A stretch of 28,915 bases of DNA from Gammaproteobacteria bacterium (lineage in GTDB: Bacteria > Pseudomonadota > Gammaproteobacteria > Methylococcales > UBA2780), in the NCBI GenBank assembly GCA_003646305.1, contig QNFJ01000006.1, positions 1 to 28,915 on the forward strand. Direction: 5' to 3'. Each line of letters begins with the position of its first letter. Position 1 is the stretch's first letter. The notes under the pieces were generated by a model that did not search any database, was not told the DNA's origin, and was given only the letters and a program-made list of their open reading frames with translations. Positions 1 through 8,244 of the stretch are shown here, piece by piece. Position numbers and translations under genes: made by a program.

Positions 1-549
1 AGTCGTGTGCTTGATATGGGTTGTGGGAAGGGCGACTTGTTGGCGCACCTTCAGGAGAGCCGAGCTGTTTCCGGTTATGGCATTGAGATCAACCCGGATA
101 ATATTTTGAGCTGTATTGAAACGGGTGTTAACGTCATTCAGGCCGATATTAACGCAGGCCTCTCGGTTTTTGATGACCGCTCTTTCGACTATGTTATTGT
201 TTCCCAAGCGTTGCAGGCCTTACGGCGTCCTGATTTGGTGCTTGATGAGATGTTGAGAGTAGGGAAGCAGGGGATTGTCACTTTCCCAAATTTTGGATTC
301 TGGAGGAATCGTTTTCAGCTTGGAATCGGTGGTGTTATGCCCGTATCGAGAACCTTACCGAACCCGTGGTATGACACGCATAATATTCATCTTTGTACGT
401 TTAAGGATTTTGAAGAATTGTGCAAAGAGAAGGGAATTCGAATTATCAGCAGGGCTGTTGTTGACTATCAGCATAAGAGCTCACTGCCGATGAAGCTTCT
501 GCCGAACCTCTTTGGCGAGGTCGCTTTGTATCAGTTTGAGCGGGCGTAA
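1..549 (+). CDS. metW: MetW, methionine biosynthesis methyltransferase-fold protein (5' end cut off)
   Basis: MetW works with the homoserine acyltransferase MetX in methionine synthesis and has a class I SAM-dependent methyltransferase fold. The reading frame is open to the left edge, so the first residues are missing. About 182 residues remain of a protein that is usually near 195. The visible start holds the SAM-binding motif I (V-L-D-M-G-C-G-K-G-D-L-L), followed by an acidic residue in G-I-E-I-N and the family-typical stretch F-P-N-F-G-F-W-R-N-R and N-P-W-Y-D-T-H-N-I-H. metX is expected just to the left, outside the window. The next gene on the same strand is the DUF4426 gene that commonly follows metW in gammaproteobacteria. 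Identification is by family motifs; the partial state is seen directly. Confidence 0.93.
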   Translation, partial: SRVLDMGCGKGDLLAHLQESRAVSGYGIEINPDNILSCIETGVNVIQADINAGLSVFDDRSFDYVIVSQALQALRRPDLVLDEMLRVGKQGIVTFPNFGFWRNRFQLGIGGVMPVSRTLPNPWYDTHNIHLCTFKDFEELCKEKGIRIISRAVVDYQHKSSLPMKLLPNLFGEVALYQFERA

Positions 550-651
550 TATTGAAATAAAAGTGAATTATTATGGAAAAAACAACTCTACAATGTGTAA
601 GGTTGGCTGGGAAGATAACTTTTAAAAAACAGTAAATGAGGAGACTGCACG

Positions 652-1104
652 ATGACTTATCTGGGAAAATGTTTCTTGAAAATTGCGGTGGCACTTTTGC
701 TAGTGCTTTCTTATCCTGCGCAGGCGGAGAATTCGATTGATTTTGGTGACTATGTGGTTCACTACAATGCGTTTACTGCCGATACGTTATCTCCCCAAAT
801 TGCAAAAGCCTACGATATAACCCGGAGCAGGAGTCGTGGTGTTGTGAACATCGCGGTGTTGAAGAAGGTTGAAGGTACACAAGGGAAGTCGGTAACAGCC
901 AAGCTCGTGGCGAGTGCGGTTAATCTGACAGGGCAGTTAAAAAGCTTTGAGACGCGGGAAATTCGAGAAGATGGGGCGATTTATTATATTGGTGAGTTCA
1001 GAGTAACTAATCAGGAAACGCTGGATTTTAAGGTTAGATTACAGCCAGAGGGCTCTGACAAGGGGTTAACGGTTCGCTTTAGACAACAGTTTTTTACCAA
1101 CTGA
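652..1104 (+). CDS. DUF4426 secreted protein
   Basis: A 150-residue protein of unknown biochemical role. It starts with a clear signal peptide: a charged start, a hydrophobic run of about 12 residues and a predicted cut after A-Q-A near residue 25. The mature part is a small, mostly beta-type domain with the DUF4426 look (F-G-D-Y-V-V-H-Y-N-A-F near its start). The start is supported by a GAGGAG ribosome binding site about 8 bases before the ATG. It lies 102 bp after metW, an arrangement seen in many gammaproteobacteria, so the two are probably co-transcribed. A terminator follows directly. Function is not known; a periplasmic location is inferred from the signal peptide. Confidence 0.85.
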   Translation: MTYLGKCFLKIAVALLLVLSYPAQAENSIDFGDYVVHYNAFTADTLSPQIAKAYDITRSRSRGVVNIAVLKKVEGTQGKSVTAKLVASAVNLTGQLKSFETREIREDGAIYYIGEFRVTNQETLDFKVRLQPEGSDKGLTVRFRQQFFTN

Positions 1105-1121
1105 TTCATCTTGTTGTAGAG

Positions 1122-1154
1122 AAAGCGTCTATCTAGTCGGTAGGCGCTTTTTTT
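1122..1154 (+). terminator. Rho-independent terminator after the metW/DUF4426 unit
   Basis: A 12-bp stem (AAAGCGTCTATC pairing with GGTAGGCGCTTT through two G-T wobbles) with the loop TAGTC is followed by seven T. It lies 17 bp after the DUF4426 stop and overlaps the 3' end of the convergent ampG gene, whose TAG stop is at 1133-1135. Confidence 0.8.
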
Positions 1155-2410
1155 ATGCCTGTTGTCATTGGGCTCTCTAGCCAGTCTTTAAAGCGGGTCA
1201 GGATGAGTAACCCTGGTATCGCTAGCGCAGCACACAGCGTAAAGAACAGTGGCCAGCCGGTTATTTCAGCCAGCCAGCCGGTTGGTGCTGCGATCAGCAC
1301 GCGTGGAATCCCCATCAGGCTAGACAACAGAGCGTATTGTGTTGCAGTAAAGCGTTTGTCAGTTTGGCTAGCCATAAAGGCGATAAAGGCGGCTGTTCCC
1401 ATGCCAGCACTAAGATTTTCAAGCGCGATAACGCCGGCAAGCCCAGGGAGTGTTGGGCCTATGATGGCTAAAACAGCAAATCCAAGGGTGGAGACGGCCT
1501 GCAAAATACCGAATTGCCACAGTGCGGTATAGATGCCCGATTTGAGTATCAGTATGCCGCCTAAAAGCCCACCAAGAATGGTTGCCCAAAAGCCGAATAA
1601 CTTCACAACTGCACCAACCTCGGTTTTACTAAAGCCCAGCTCGAGATAAAAAGGGATCGACATATGGCTGGCCATTGTATCCCCCGCTTTGTAGAGCAAG
1701 ATGAACAACAGGATCATGATCGCATTCTGGCGGCTGAAGAACTCAACAAAAGGCTTGATAACGGCTTCAGCTAACGTTTTGGGCTGATCTGGACTTGGTT
1801 GAGGCTCAGGTGCGAATAGTGTGGTGACGATTCCTATACTCATAAAGCCTGCCATTAATAGGTAAACCGTTGAGAAGCTGACGAAATCAGCAAGAATCAG
1901 ACCGCCTCCGGATGCGAGTAGCATGCCGATGCGGTAACCGTTTACATAGAGTGAGGCACCTAAGCCTTGCTCATCGTCACTCAACGCCTCGCGGCGATAG
2001 GCATCGATAACAATATCTTGCGTTGCTGAAAAGAAGGTTAGTAACATCGCTGCACCCGCGACGACTAATGGGCTGGATGCGGGCTGGGTCATGCCCAACG
2101 CCGCAATAGCGGCCATTAAACAAAACTGGGATAGGAGCAGCCACCCTCGGCGTCGGCCTAGCAGGCGGGGGGTGAAGCGGTCTAAAGCAGGCGCCCAAAG
2201 AAACTTAATGGTGTAGGGAAGGCCAACGAGTGCAAACAGGCCGATTGTCGCAAGGTCGACATTTTCTTCGGTCATCCAGGCCTGCAAGACCGAGCCTGTT
2301 AGTAGTAGAGGGAGTCCGCTAGAGAAACCCATAGCAAAGGCAACCAGCATTCGGCCGCTGAGCACCGACCTGATGATTTGTTTCGTGCTTTTGTCTGGGT
2401 GGACTGACAT
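1133..2410 (-). CDS. ampG: AmpG-like muropeptide permease (MFS)
   Basis: An inner-membrane major facilitator superfamily transporter of 425 residues. It resembles AmpG, which imports anhydro-muropeptides released from the cell wall for recycling and, in some species, for signalling to AmpR/beta-lactamase genes. About 12 hydrophobic segments are visible. The first segment contains G-F-S-S-G-L-P-L-L-L-T-G and is followed by the AmpG-typical W-M-T-E-E-N-V-D-L-A-T-I-G; the text R-R-G-W-L-L lies in the first cytoplasmic loop region, and S-A-T-Q-D-I-V-I-D-A-Y-R is highly characteristic of AmpG. It starts 7 bp after the folK stop, so it is the last gene of a folB-folK-ampG unit. A substrate cannot be proved from sequence. 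Confidence 0.88.
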   Translation of the reverse strand: MSVHPDKSTKQIIRSVLSGRMLVAFAMGFSSGLPLLLTGSVLQAWMTEENVDLATIGLFALVGLPYTIKFLWAPALDRFTPRLLGRRRGWLLLSQFCLMAAIAALGMTQPASSPLVVAGAAMLLTFFSATQDIVIDAYRREALSDDEQGLGASLYVNGYRIGMLLASGGGLILADFVSFSTVYLLMAGFMSIGIVTTLFAPEPQPSPDQPKTLAEAVIKPFVEFFSRQNAIMILLFILLYKAGDTMASHMSIPFYLELGFSKTEVGAVVKLFGFWATILGGLLGGILILKSGIYTALWQFGILQAVSTLGFAVLAIIGPTLPGLAGVIALENLSAGMGTAAFIAFMASQTDKRFTATQYALLSSLMGIPRVLIAAPTGWLAEITGWPLFFTLCAALAIPGLLILTRFKDWLESPMTTGIKKAPTD

Positions 2411-2417
2411 TTTGGTT

Positions 2418-2900
2418 TTATCTGGAAAAGGCGATGCGCTTTTGTTTGAGGTCAGTTTTGTCGTACTGTGCCCATAGATCCTGGTAAGAGCTATTTTTTA
2501 CCGGATGCAGGTGCGTGGGGGCGATTTCGGCAAGTGGCTCGAGCACAAAGGCATAAGACTCAATCTCGTCGCGTGGAATATTCTTTTCAGGACAAATGAG
2601 GTTCCCGTACAACAATAGGTCCAGGTCGAGTGTTCGGGATGAAAATTTTTGTTCGTTGCGTGTGCGGCCGTGCTCATTTTCGATGGCAGTAAGGTAATTT
2701 TTGGCCTCTTCCAGTGTTTTGTCTGTTTGTAGTACGATGACCCCGTTATAAAAAGGTGCTCCAGAAAAGCCGACAGATTCACTTTCGTACAGGCTGGAAA
2801 CTTTTATGGAGCCAAACAATTTTTCCAGAGATTTCAGCGCAGAGCGGAAGTTGTTTTCTCTATCTATATTGCTACCAATACTAATAAACAGTTCAGTCAT
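2418..2900 (-). CDS. folK: FolK, 6-hydroxymethyl-7,8-dihydropterin pyrophosphokinase
   Basis: Transfers pyrophosphate from ATP to 6-hydroxymethyl-7,8-dihydropterin in folate synthesis, in the cytoplasm. About 160 residues, normal for the family. It starts with the typical I-S-I-G-S-N-I and carries G-R-T-R-N-E-Q-K-F-S-S-R-T-L-D-L-D-L-L-L-Y-G, where the two aspartates of D-L-D bind Mg2+. An upstream in-frame ATG at 2948 would add 16 residues lying inside folB. I chose the ATG at 2898-2900 because it gives the family's N-terminus and overlaps the folB TGA by 8 bases, typical of translational coupling. The order folB-folK next to plsY/tsaD is conserved in gammaproteobacteria. Confidence 0.92.
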   Translation of the reverse strand: MTELFISIGSNIDRENNFRSALKSLEKLFGSIKVSSLYESESVGFSGAPFYNGVIVLQTDKTLEEAKNYLTAIENEHGRTRNEQKFSSRTLDLDLLLYGNLICPEKNIPRDEIESYAFVLEPLAEIAPTHLHPVKNSSYQDLWAQYDKTDLKQKRIAFSR

Positions 2901-3258
2901 TGGCTGGTTTAACACCTCGTTCAATGATAATTCCCACATCACTTGCACCTCTAATCGCGCCTTTTTTATTTAGCGTCAGGCGAACCCAGGGAACGTCAAA
3001 TTCATTAATAATGATGGCAGTAATTTCCTCTGAAAGTGTCTCAACAAGGCCAAAACTACTGGCTTCGACAAAGGCAATCAGCCTTTTAGCAACCGATTTA
3101 TAATCGAGTGTATCGGAAATGGTGTCAGAAAGAGCGGCTTTGCGGATATCGGTTGCCATTTCAATATCGAGGATAACCGCCTGTTTGATTTCACGCTCCC
3201 AATCATAAATTCCAATAATGGTTTCGATACGAAGGCCGCGAAGGAATATAATGTCCAT
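2893..3258 (-). CDS. folB: FolB, dihydroneopterin aldolase
   Basis: Cleaves 7,8-dihydroneopterin to 6-hydroxymethyl-7,8-dihydropterin and glycolaldehyde, the step before FolK. 121 residues, the standard size. The N-terminus has the family text L-R-I-E-T-I-I-G-I-Y-D-W-E-R-E, with a substrate-binding Glu near residue 21. L-D-Y-K-S-V-A-K-R-L supplies the conserved Tyr, and L-N-K-K-G-A-I-R-G-A-S-D-V-G-I holds the catalytic Lys. It is the first gene of the minus-strand unit; product and next substrate match FolK, whose start codon overlaps the end of folB. It diverges from plsY across a 116-bp gap that must hold both promoters; no strong -35/-10 pair stands out there. Confidence 0.93.
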   Translation of the reverse strand: MDIIFLRGLRIETIIGIYDWEREIKQAVILDIEMATDIRKAALSDTISDTLDYKSVAKRLIAFVEASSFGLVETLSEEITAIIINEFDVPWVRLTLNKKGAIRGASDVGIIIERGVKPAND

Positions 3259-3374
3259 GTTTTTTTGGCTGTTTTTTTGTTATTAAGGCCGTAATCATAC
3301 CCGATAATGGGCTTTTTTCTTCACAAAAAATCTGGACGGTTACGGGATCTCTTGAGGCTTAATTTAGGTGTGGA

Positions 3375-3959
3375 ATGATTGATTGGATTTGGGTGATTGC
3401 GGCCTATTTATTGGGGTCTGTTTCGGCAGCCATCGTTGTCTGCCGTCTGATTGGTGTGCATGACCCTCGAGAAGGCGGGTCGGGAAACCCTGGTGCAACT
3501 AACGTACTTCGGTTGGCAGGGAAAAAGGCGGCAGCATTTACGTTGGCCGGGGACTGCCTGAAAGGGTGGTTGCCTGTTTTTGCGGTGAGTTATTACTCGT
3601 CAGACAGTTTGCTGCTTGCAGCGGTCGGTCTGGCGGCATTTCTGGGGCACCTGTATCCACTTTTCTTTGGCTTTAAAGGTGGGAAAGGTGTCGCAACGGC
3701 GCTCGGTGTATTTGCCGGATTCGGCTGGCCTGTTGCTCTGTCTGTGGTTGCAAGCTGGTTTGTTGTTGCAAAGCTGTTCAAGCTCTCCTCGTTAGCTGCC
3801 CTGATTTCCGGTGCACTGGCACCTCTATATGTTTGGCTGTTTACTGCGGATCAAAATTTTTTAGTAGTGAGCATCGTGATTGCTCTTTTGTTGATCTGGC
3901 GGCACCGGGGCAATATACAGCGCCTAAGAGCAGGCACTGAGAGCAGAATTGGGCGCTGA
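3375..3959 (+). CDS. plsY: PlsY, acyl-phosphate:glycerol-3-phosphate acyltransferase
   Basis: An inner-membrane enzyme that acylates glycerol-3-phosphate from acyl-phosphate, the first step of phospholipid synthesis. 194 residues with about five hydrophobic segments. The three family motifs are visible: G-S-G-N-P-G-A-T-N-V-L-R, G-F-K-G-G-K-G-V-A-T (glycerol-3-phosphate site) and the C-terminal W-R-H-R-G-N-I-Q-R-L-R-A-G-T-E-S. Its last 36 bases overlap the last 36 bases of the convergent tsaD gene (3924-3959), so both C-termini are encoded on opposite strands of the same DNA. Gene adjacency with tsaD and folB is the common gammaproteobacterial one. Confidence 0.94.
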   Translation: MIDWIWVIAAYLLGSVSAAIVVCRLIGVHDPREGGSGNPGATNVLRLAGKKAAAFTLAGDCLKGWLPVFAVSYYSSDSLLLAAVGLAAFLGHLYPLFFGFKGGKGVATALGVFAGFGWPVALSVVASWFVVAKLFKLSSLAALISGALAPLYVWLFTADQNFLVVSIVIALLLIWRHRGNIQRLRAGTESRIGR

Positions 3960-4961
3960 TAGCTGGTTAATCGGCCAGCGGGGTATTGCAGTGATTTCGA
4001 GTGGTGACCGTTCTTCGGCGAGTAGTCGCTGGCAGCCTGCATAGGCAATCATTGCGCCATTGTCGGTACAGAACTCAAGTCTGGGATAATAAACTTCTGC
4101 TTGCTCAGCTTTTCCGAGTTTTTCTAATCCTGAGCGGAGTGCGCTGTTAGCGCTGACGCCCCCGGCGATGACCAGTGTTTTTAACTCTGTTTGGCGTAAG
4201 GCACGACGACACTTAATGATCATTGTATCAACAACTGCATCCTGAAATGCCCGGGCGACATCCGCTTTGTCCTGTTGTGAACCAGACAGGCCCTCCATTG
4301 TATTAAGTGTAAAGGTTTTTAGTCCGCTAAAGCTAAAATCAAGCCCAGGTCGATTGGTCATTGGCCGAGGGAAATGAAATCGTTCGGGGTCACCTTGTTC
4401 GGCAAGTTTAGCGAGTAGCGGCCCACCGGGATAATCAAGCCCGAGCATTTTTGCTGTTTTATCAAATGCTTCGCCTGCTGCATCATCGAGAGATTCGCCT
4501 AAAATGGTGTAACAACCAATCCCATCAACCTCTACGAGCAGTGTATGGCCGCCGGAAACCAGAAGCGCTAAAAAGGGATAGGTGGGTGGATTTTCTTCCA
4601 GCATCGGCGCGAGCAGGTGGCCTTCCATATGATGAATGCCGATAGTGGGGATTTGCCATGCCCACCCCAAACTTCTTGCCGTTGAAGCACCAACAAGTAG
4701 TGCGCCAACAAGCCCGGGGCCAGCGGTATAGGCAATTCCATCAATTTGGCCCTGATTTATGTCAGCACTTTTAATGGTTTCTTTGATTAGGGGAATGAGT
4801 TTACGAATATGGTCTCTTGAGGCAATTTCGGGGACAACGCCACCGTACTCTGCGTGCAGCTCAACTTGACTATAAAGTTGATGAGAGAGTAGCCCGTTAT
4901 TGGAGTCGTAGAGAGCAACTCCAGTTTCATCGCAGGAGGTTTCAATGCCTAGAACAATCAT
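3924..4961 (-). CDS. tsaD: TsaD, tRNA N6-threonylcarbamoyladenosine transferase
   Basis: Catalytic subunit that transfers threonylcarbamoyl to A37 of ANN-decoding tRNAs, with TsaB and TsaE as partners. 345 residues, a usual length. It opens with I-V-L-G-I-E-T-S-C-D-E-T, has the metal-binding H-M-E-G-H at residues 111-115, the nucleotide-site text L-L-V-S-G-G-H-T, D-F-S-F-S-G-L-K-T and A-G-G-V-S-A-N, and a late C-T-D-N-G-A-M-I-A metal aspartate. The usual divergent rpsU neighbour is absent here; upstream lies the ABC permease gene on the same strand, about 110 bp away. No strong ribosome binding site precedes the ATG, which follows an A/T-rich run. Confidence 0.95.
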   Translation of the reverse strand: MIVLGIETSCDETGVALYDSNNGLLSHQLYSQVELHAEYGGVVPEIASRDHIRKLIPLIKETIKSADINQGQIDGIAYTAGPGLVGALLVGASTARSLGWAWQIPTIGIHHMEGHLLAPMLEENPPTYPFLALLVSGGHTLLVEVDGIGCYTILGESLDDAAGEAFDKTAKMLGLDYPGGPLLAKLAEQGDPERFHFPRPMTNRPGLDFSFSGLKTFTLNTMEGLSGSQQDKADVARAFQDAVVDTMIIKCRRALRQTELKTLVIAGGVSANSALRSGLEKLGKAEQAEVYYPRLEFCTDNGAMIAYAGCQRLLAEERSPLEITAIPRWPINQLSAPNSALSACS

Positions 4962-5071
4962 AAATCGTTTTTAATTTTTTAATATATTGTAGCCAGATGC
5001 TGTTTTAAGTGCTCCGCCACAGAACTCATTTTGCAACGACAGAGTAACACCGTTTGCCTCCTGTTTAGCTT

Positions 5072-7555
5072 TTAGAGCTTTCTTAGAATTGAAGCCGGGG
5101 GTGCCTCCATTACATGGCGAATTCCCAGGTAACCGGCTAGTCCCACAAATAGTCCGCCTACCAGGGGGGTTAGAAACCATAACAGCAGGTTGGCTTGATG
5201 TGCCATGCCGAGCAACTGGTTGTATAAAAGGCTCAGAATCAACTCGGCGATTGCAACCGCGAGCAGGCCAGATATAAAACCGAGCACTGTAAATTCAATG
5301 AGTTGAATTTTTTTGATTAGTGCCCGTTTCGCGCCCAATGTTCTCATCAGCGCGCTGTTGTGAATGCGGTCATCAAGTGTGGAATAAACCGCGGCAAAAA
5401 GCACGGTAAAACCGGCTGCGAGTGCGAAATAGAGCAGGTAGTTAATGGCAGCAGTTAGCTGTGCCAGTATCATCTTGAATTGATTAAGCAATGTTTCCAC
5501 ATCGAGTAGCGTGACCGCCGGAAAGCGCTCAACGAGTCGATTTAGGAAGTCCTTTTTTTCGGGAGGTAGATAGAAACTGGTGAGATACGTTTGCGAAAAA
5601 GTGTCTAGCGCTCTGGGTGGAAAAATAAAGTAGAAATTGGGCTTCATCGTATCCCAGTTAACACTGCGGATATTTGAAACTGTTGTGCGTAATTGTGCGC
5701 TGCCGATGGTAAAGGTGAGCTCATCACCAATGCTAACTTTTAGGCTTTTCGCCAGCTTTTGTTCGATAGAAACGACATTTGTCTCCTCAGTGCCCCACCA
5801 TTTCCCCTCAAGAATTTGATTTTCATCAGGCGGTGTTGCCGAGCTGGTTAGACTCAACTGCCGTTGTGTTGCTCGCTCCCCCTGAGATTCTTTGCTAACG
5901 ATTTTCCGCACTTTGATGCCATTAATTTCGACCAGTCGTCCTCGAGTGACCGGGAAAAATTTACTATTCACGATCTGTTCTGAATCCAGCATTTTCTGGA
6001 AGGGTTCTTGATCACCGGGAAAGAGGTTGATGGCAAAGTGGTTGGGTGCAGATTCAGGGAGTTGTGCTTTCCAGTCATCGAGCAGGTCATTGCGGACACT
6101 AAAGCTGAGAATCATCGCCACCAGCGTGACAGTAAAAGCGAGGATCTGGCTGATCGTTGTGGCCGGTTTACGGCTGAGGCTTTGTAGCCCAAAACGCCAA
6201 CCAATATCGAGTTGGCCAAAGCTTTTACTGCTCGATTTGATTAACAGCCAAACCAGCCCGGCCATAATGAGTGCGGTAAATAGTCCAACGCCAATAACGG
6301 TCAGTGTCATCATTGGATCATCGGTGTAATACCAGACCAGTAGCCCGATAACAGAAAGTGCTAACCCATAAACAAGCCAGCCGCTACTCGGCAAAGGGTC
6401 GAGATCATGCCGCAATAGACGAAGTGGTGAGACTTTTTTAAGCTGCAGAAGAGGTGGCAGCGCAAAGCCGATCAGGATTACCATGCCGGTGGCAAAGCCA
6501 AATAGCATGGAAAAAGGAGATGCAGAGGCGATTGAGCTGGGTAAAAGCTCATGCAGTAGCTGGAATAGCCCCTCCTGAGCGAACCAGCCAAGCAGGCAGC
6601 CAATCAGGCTGGCGCTGCCACCCAGTATCAAAAATTGCAGCGAATAAAGCCGGATTATTTTGGATTGTTTGCAACCGAGGCATCTAAGTAGTGCGGTCGC
6701 GTTGAAATGGCGTTCACCATAGCGTCGAGTGGCCATGGCAATCGCAATGCCGGCAATCAGAACAACAATAATGCTGGAAAGCCCAAGATAGCGTTCAGCT
6801 CGACTTAAAGCAGAGCCTAACTGGGGGCGTTCATCATAAATATCGAGAATCCGCTGAGAAAGATTTAGTTTTGGCTTAACCCAGCGTTTGAATTCAACAA
6901 GATCTCGCTCGCTACCCATAAACTGAAAGGTGAAATGAATATGACTGCCAGGCTGCAGAACACGTGTGGCCTCTAAATCGCTGGCATTAATCATCACGCG
7001 CGGTTGCAGGCTGTATAGATCACCCCCTTTGTCGGGTTCGTAAGTGATTAGCCGAGTGATCTTAAGGGGCTTTTCACCTACTGTTAGCTCATCACCTATC
7101 TGGAGTTTGAGAGCCGATAAAATACGTGGCTCAATCCATGCCTCAGAGTTTTTTGGCCCTTGCGATGTCTGCTGTGGATTAGCTAAATCAGAGGTGGTTG
7201 TTTTCAGGTAGCCACGCAGGGGATATTGATCGGTTACCGCCTTGATCCCGGCTAAAAGTAGCGCCTCATTTTCCATTAAGACAGAAGAGAACTCGGTTGT
7301 GCTTGACTGCTTCAATTGCAGCTCGGCTGCTTTGCTCTGCCAATTCGTGGGGATGGGTGATGAGCTGCTGATGACCATATCGGCAGCTAAAAAATCGGCA
7401 GCCTGTCGCCCCATTGTTTGCTGTAGACGATCAGCAAACAGTGCAATGGCTGTGGAACTGGTGACGGCAATGATCAGCGCAAGAACCAAAATGGTCAGCT
7501 CTCCCGAACGGCCATCTCGATAAAGGAGCTTTAGTGCCAGTTTTAGTTCTGACAT
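5072..7555 (-). CDS. ybbP: ABC transporter permease, YbbP/FtsX family
   Basis: A large inner-membrane permease of 827 residues, in the size range of YbbP. It has one N-terminal membrane segment (L-T-I-L-V-L-A-L-I-I-A-V-T-S-S), a large periplasmic domain to about residue 240, then FtsX-type membrane blocks around residues 255-430 and 745-815. It should form a complex with the ATPase encoded just before it; the two overlap by 13 bases. In E. coli the same three genes (tesA, ybbA, ybbP) sit together, and the exporter is suspected to act on lipids or other hydrophobic molecules. That substrate remains an inference. Confidence 0.88.
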   Translation of the reverse strand: MSELKLALKLLYRDGRSGELTILVLALIIAVTSSTAIALFADRLQQTMGRQAADFLAADMVISSSSPIPTNWQSKAAELQLKQSSTTEFSSVLMENEALLLAGIKAVTDQYPLRGYLKTTTSDLANPQQTSQGPKNSEAWIEPRILSALKLQIGDELTVGEKPLKITRLITYEPDKGGDLYSLQPRVMINASDLEATRVLQPGSHIHFTFQFMGSERDLVEFKRWVKPKLNLSQRILDIYDERPQLGSALSRAERYLGLSSIIVVLIAGIAIAMATRRYGERHFNATALLRCLGCKQSKIIRLYSLQFLILGGSASLIGCLLGWFAQEGLFQLLHELLPSSIASASPFSMLFGFATGMVILIGFALPPLLQLKKVSPLRLLRHDLDPLPSSGWLVYGLALSVIGLLVWYYTDDPMMTLTVIGVGLFTALIMAGLVWLLIKSSSKSFGQLDIGWRFGLQSLSRKPATTISQILAFTVTLVAMILSFSVRNDLLDDWKAQLPESAPNHFAINLFPGDQEPFQKMLDSEQIVNSKFFPVTRGRLVEINGIKVRKIVSKESQGERATQRQLSLTSSATPPDENQILEGKWWGTEETNVVSIEQKLAKSLKVSIGDELTFTIGSAQLRTTVSNIRSVNWDTMKPNFYFIFPPRALDTFSQTYLTSFYLPPEKKDFLNRLVERFPAVTLLDVETLLNQFKMILAQLTAAINYLLYFALAAGFTVLFAAVYSTLDDRIHNSALMRTLGAKRALIKKIQLIEFTVLGFISGLLAVAIAELILSLLYNQLLGMAHQANLLLWFLTPLVGGLFVGLAGYLGIRHVMEAPPASILRKL

Positions 7556-8244
7556 ACTACTTTTCCAGCTTCCAGGCGGATGGTTCTGTGGCAGCGGGCA
7601 GCCAACGGTTCATCGTGGGTGACTAAAACAAGCGTGGTCTGCTTTTCACGATTGAGTTCAAATAACAGCTCAATAATCTGCTCACCGGTTCGGCTATCCA
7701 GATTTCCGGTGGGCTCATCGGCAAATAGAATGCCCGGTTCGGTGACAAAGGCGCGGGCCAGTGCAACGCGCTGTTGCTCTCCACCTGACAGCTGTCTAGG
7801 TGTGTGATGCGTACGGCTCGCAAGTCCAACTCGCTCTAATAGCCTGTACGCCGCCTCGGCCGCTTTTTTATCACCACAAAGTTCTAGCGGGAGCATCACA
7901 TTCTCAAGCGCTGTCAGCCCGGGCAAAAGTTGGAATGACTGAAAGACAAAACCGATAGATTGATTGCGGAGTTCTGCCCTACCATCTTCATCGAGTTGGG
8001 CGAGTGGTTGGCCAAAGAGTGAAACAGAGCCACTGGTTGGTTCATCCAGGGCGGCTAACAGGCTTAATAGCGTTGACTTTCCCGAGCCAGATGTTCCCAT
8101 AATTGCAACTGTATCGGCTGGCTTGATTATCAGATCGACAGATGACAGTATCTCCAAAATTCCCTCGGATGTTGTGACCTGTTTACCAAGGTTTACCGCT
8201 TCAATAACGGGGGCGTCAGAAGTTTCTTTAAAAGGGGAGTGCAT
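7543..8244 (-). CDS. ybbA: ABC transporter ATP-binding protein, YbbA/LolD-like
   Basis: The cytoplasmic ATPase of the exporter formed with the downstream permease. 233 residues. Walker A is G-T-S-G-S-G-K-S-T at residues 50-58, the Q-loop is F-Q-S-F-Q-L-L-P-G, the signature is L-S-G-G-E-Q-Q-R-V-A-L-A-R-A, Walker B is I-L-F-A-D-E-P-T-G-N-L-D, and the switch histidine is in V-T-H-D. This is the MacB/LolD/FtsE subgroup that pairs with FtsX-like permeases. Its ATG shares one base with the TTG start of the divergent tesA gene, so its promoter must lie inside tesA. Confidence 0.92.
   Translation of the reverse strand: MHSPFKETSDAPVIEAVNLGKQVTTSEGILEILSSVDLIIKPADTVAIMGTSGSGKSTLLSLLAALDEPTSGSVSLFGQPLAQLDEDGRAELRNQSIGFVFQSFQLLPGLTALENVMLPLELCGDKKAAEAAYRLLERVGLASRTHHTPRQLSGGEQQRVALARAFVTEPGILFADEPTGNLDSRTGEQIIELLFELNREKQTTLVLVTHDEPLAARCHRTIRLEAGKVVCQN

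Noticed and set aside
2900..2948. Longer FolK with 16 extra N-terminal residues
   Set aside because: The extension lies inside folB and the family N-terminus begins at the ATG at 2900.
3299..3325. Possible terminator between folB and plsY (CCCGATAATGGG then T run)
   Set aside because: The stem is only three or four pairs, and a terminator between two divergent genes has no transcript to stop.
4971..5180. Minus-strand open frame of 69 codons between tsaD and the permease gene
   Set aside because: Mostly overlaps the 3' end of the permease gene in another frame and lacks a start signal.
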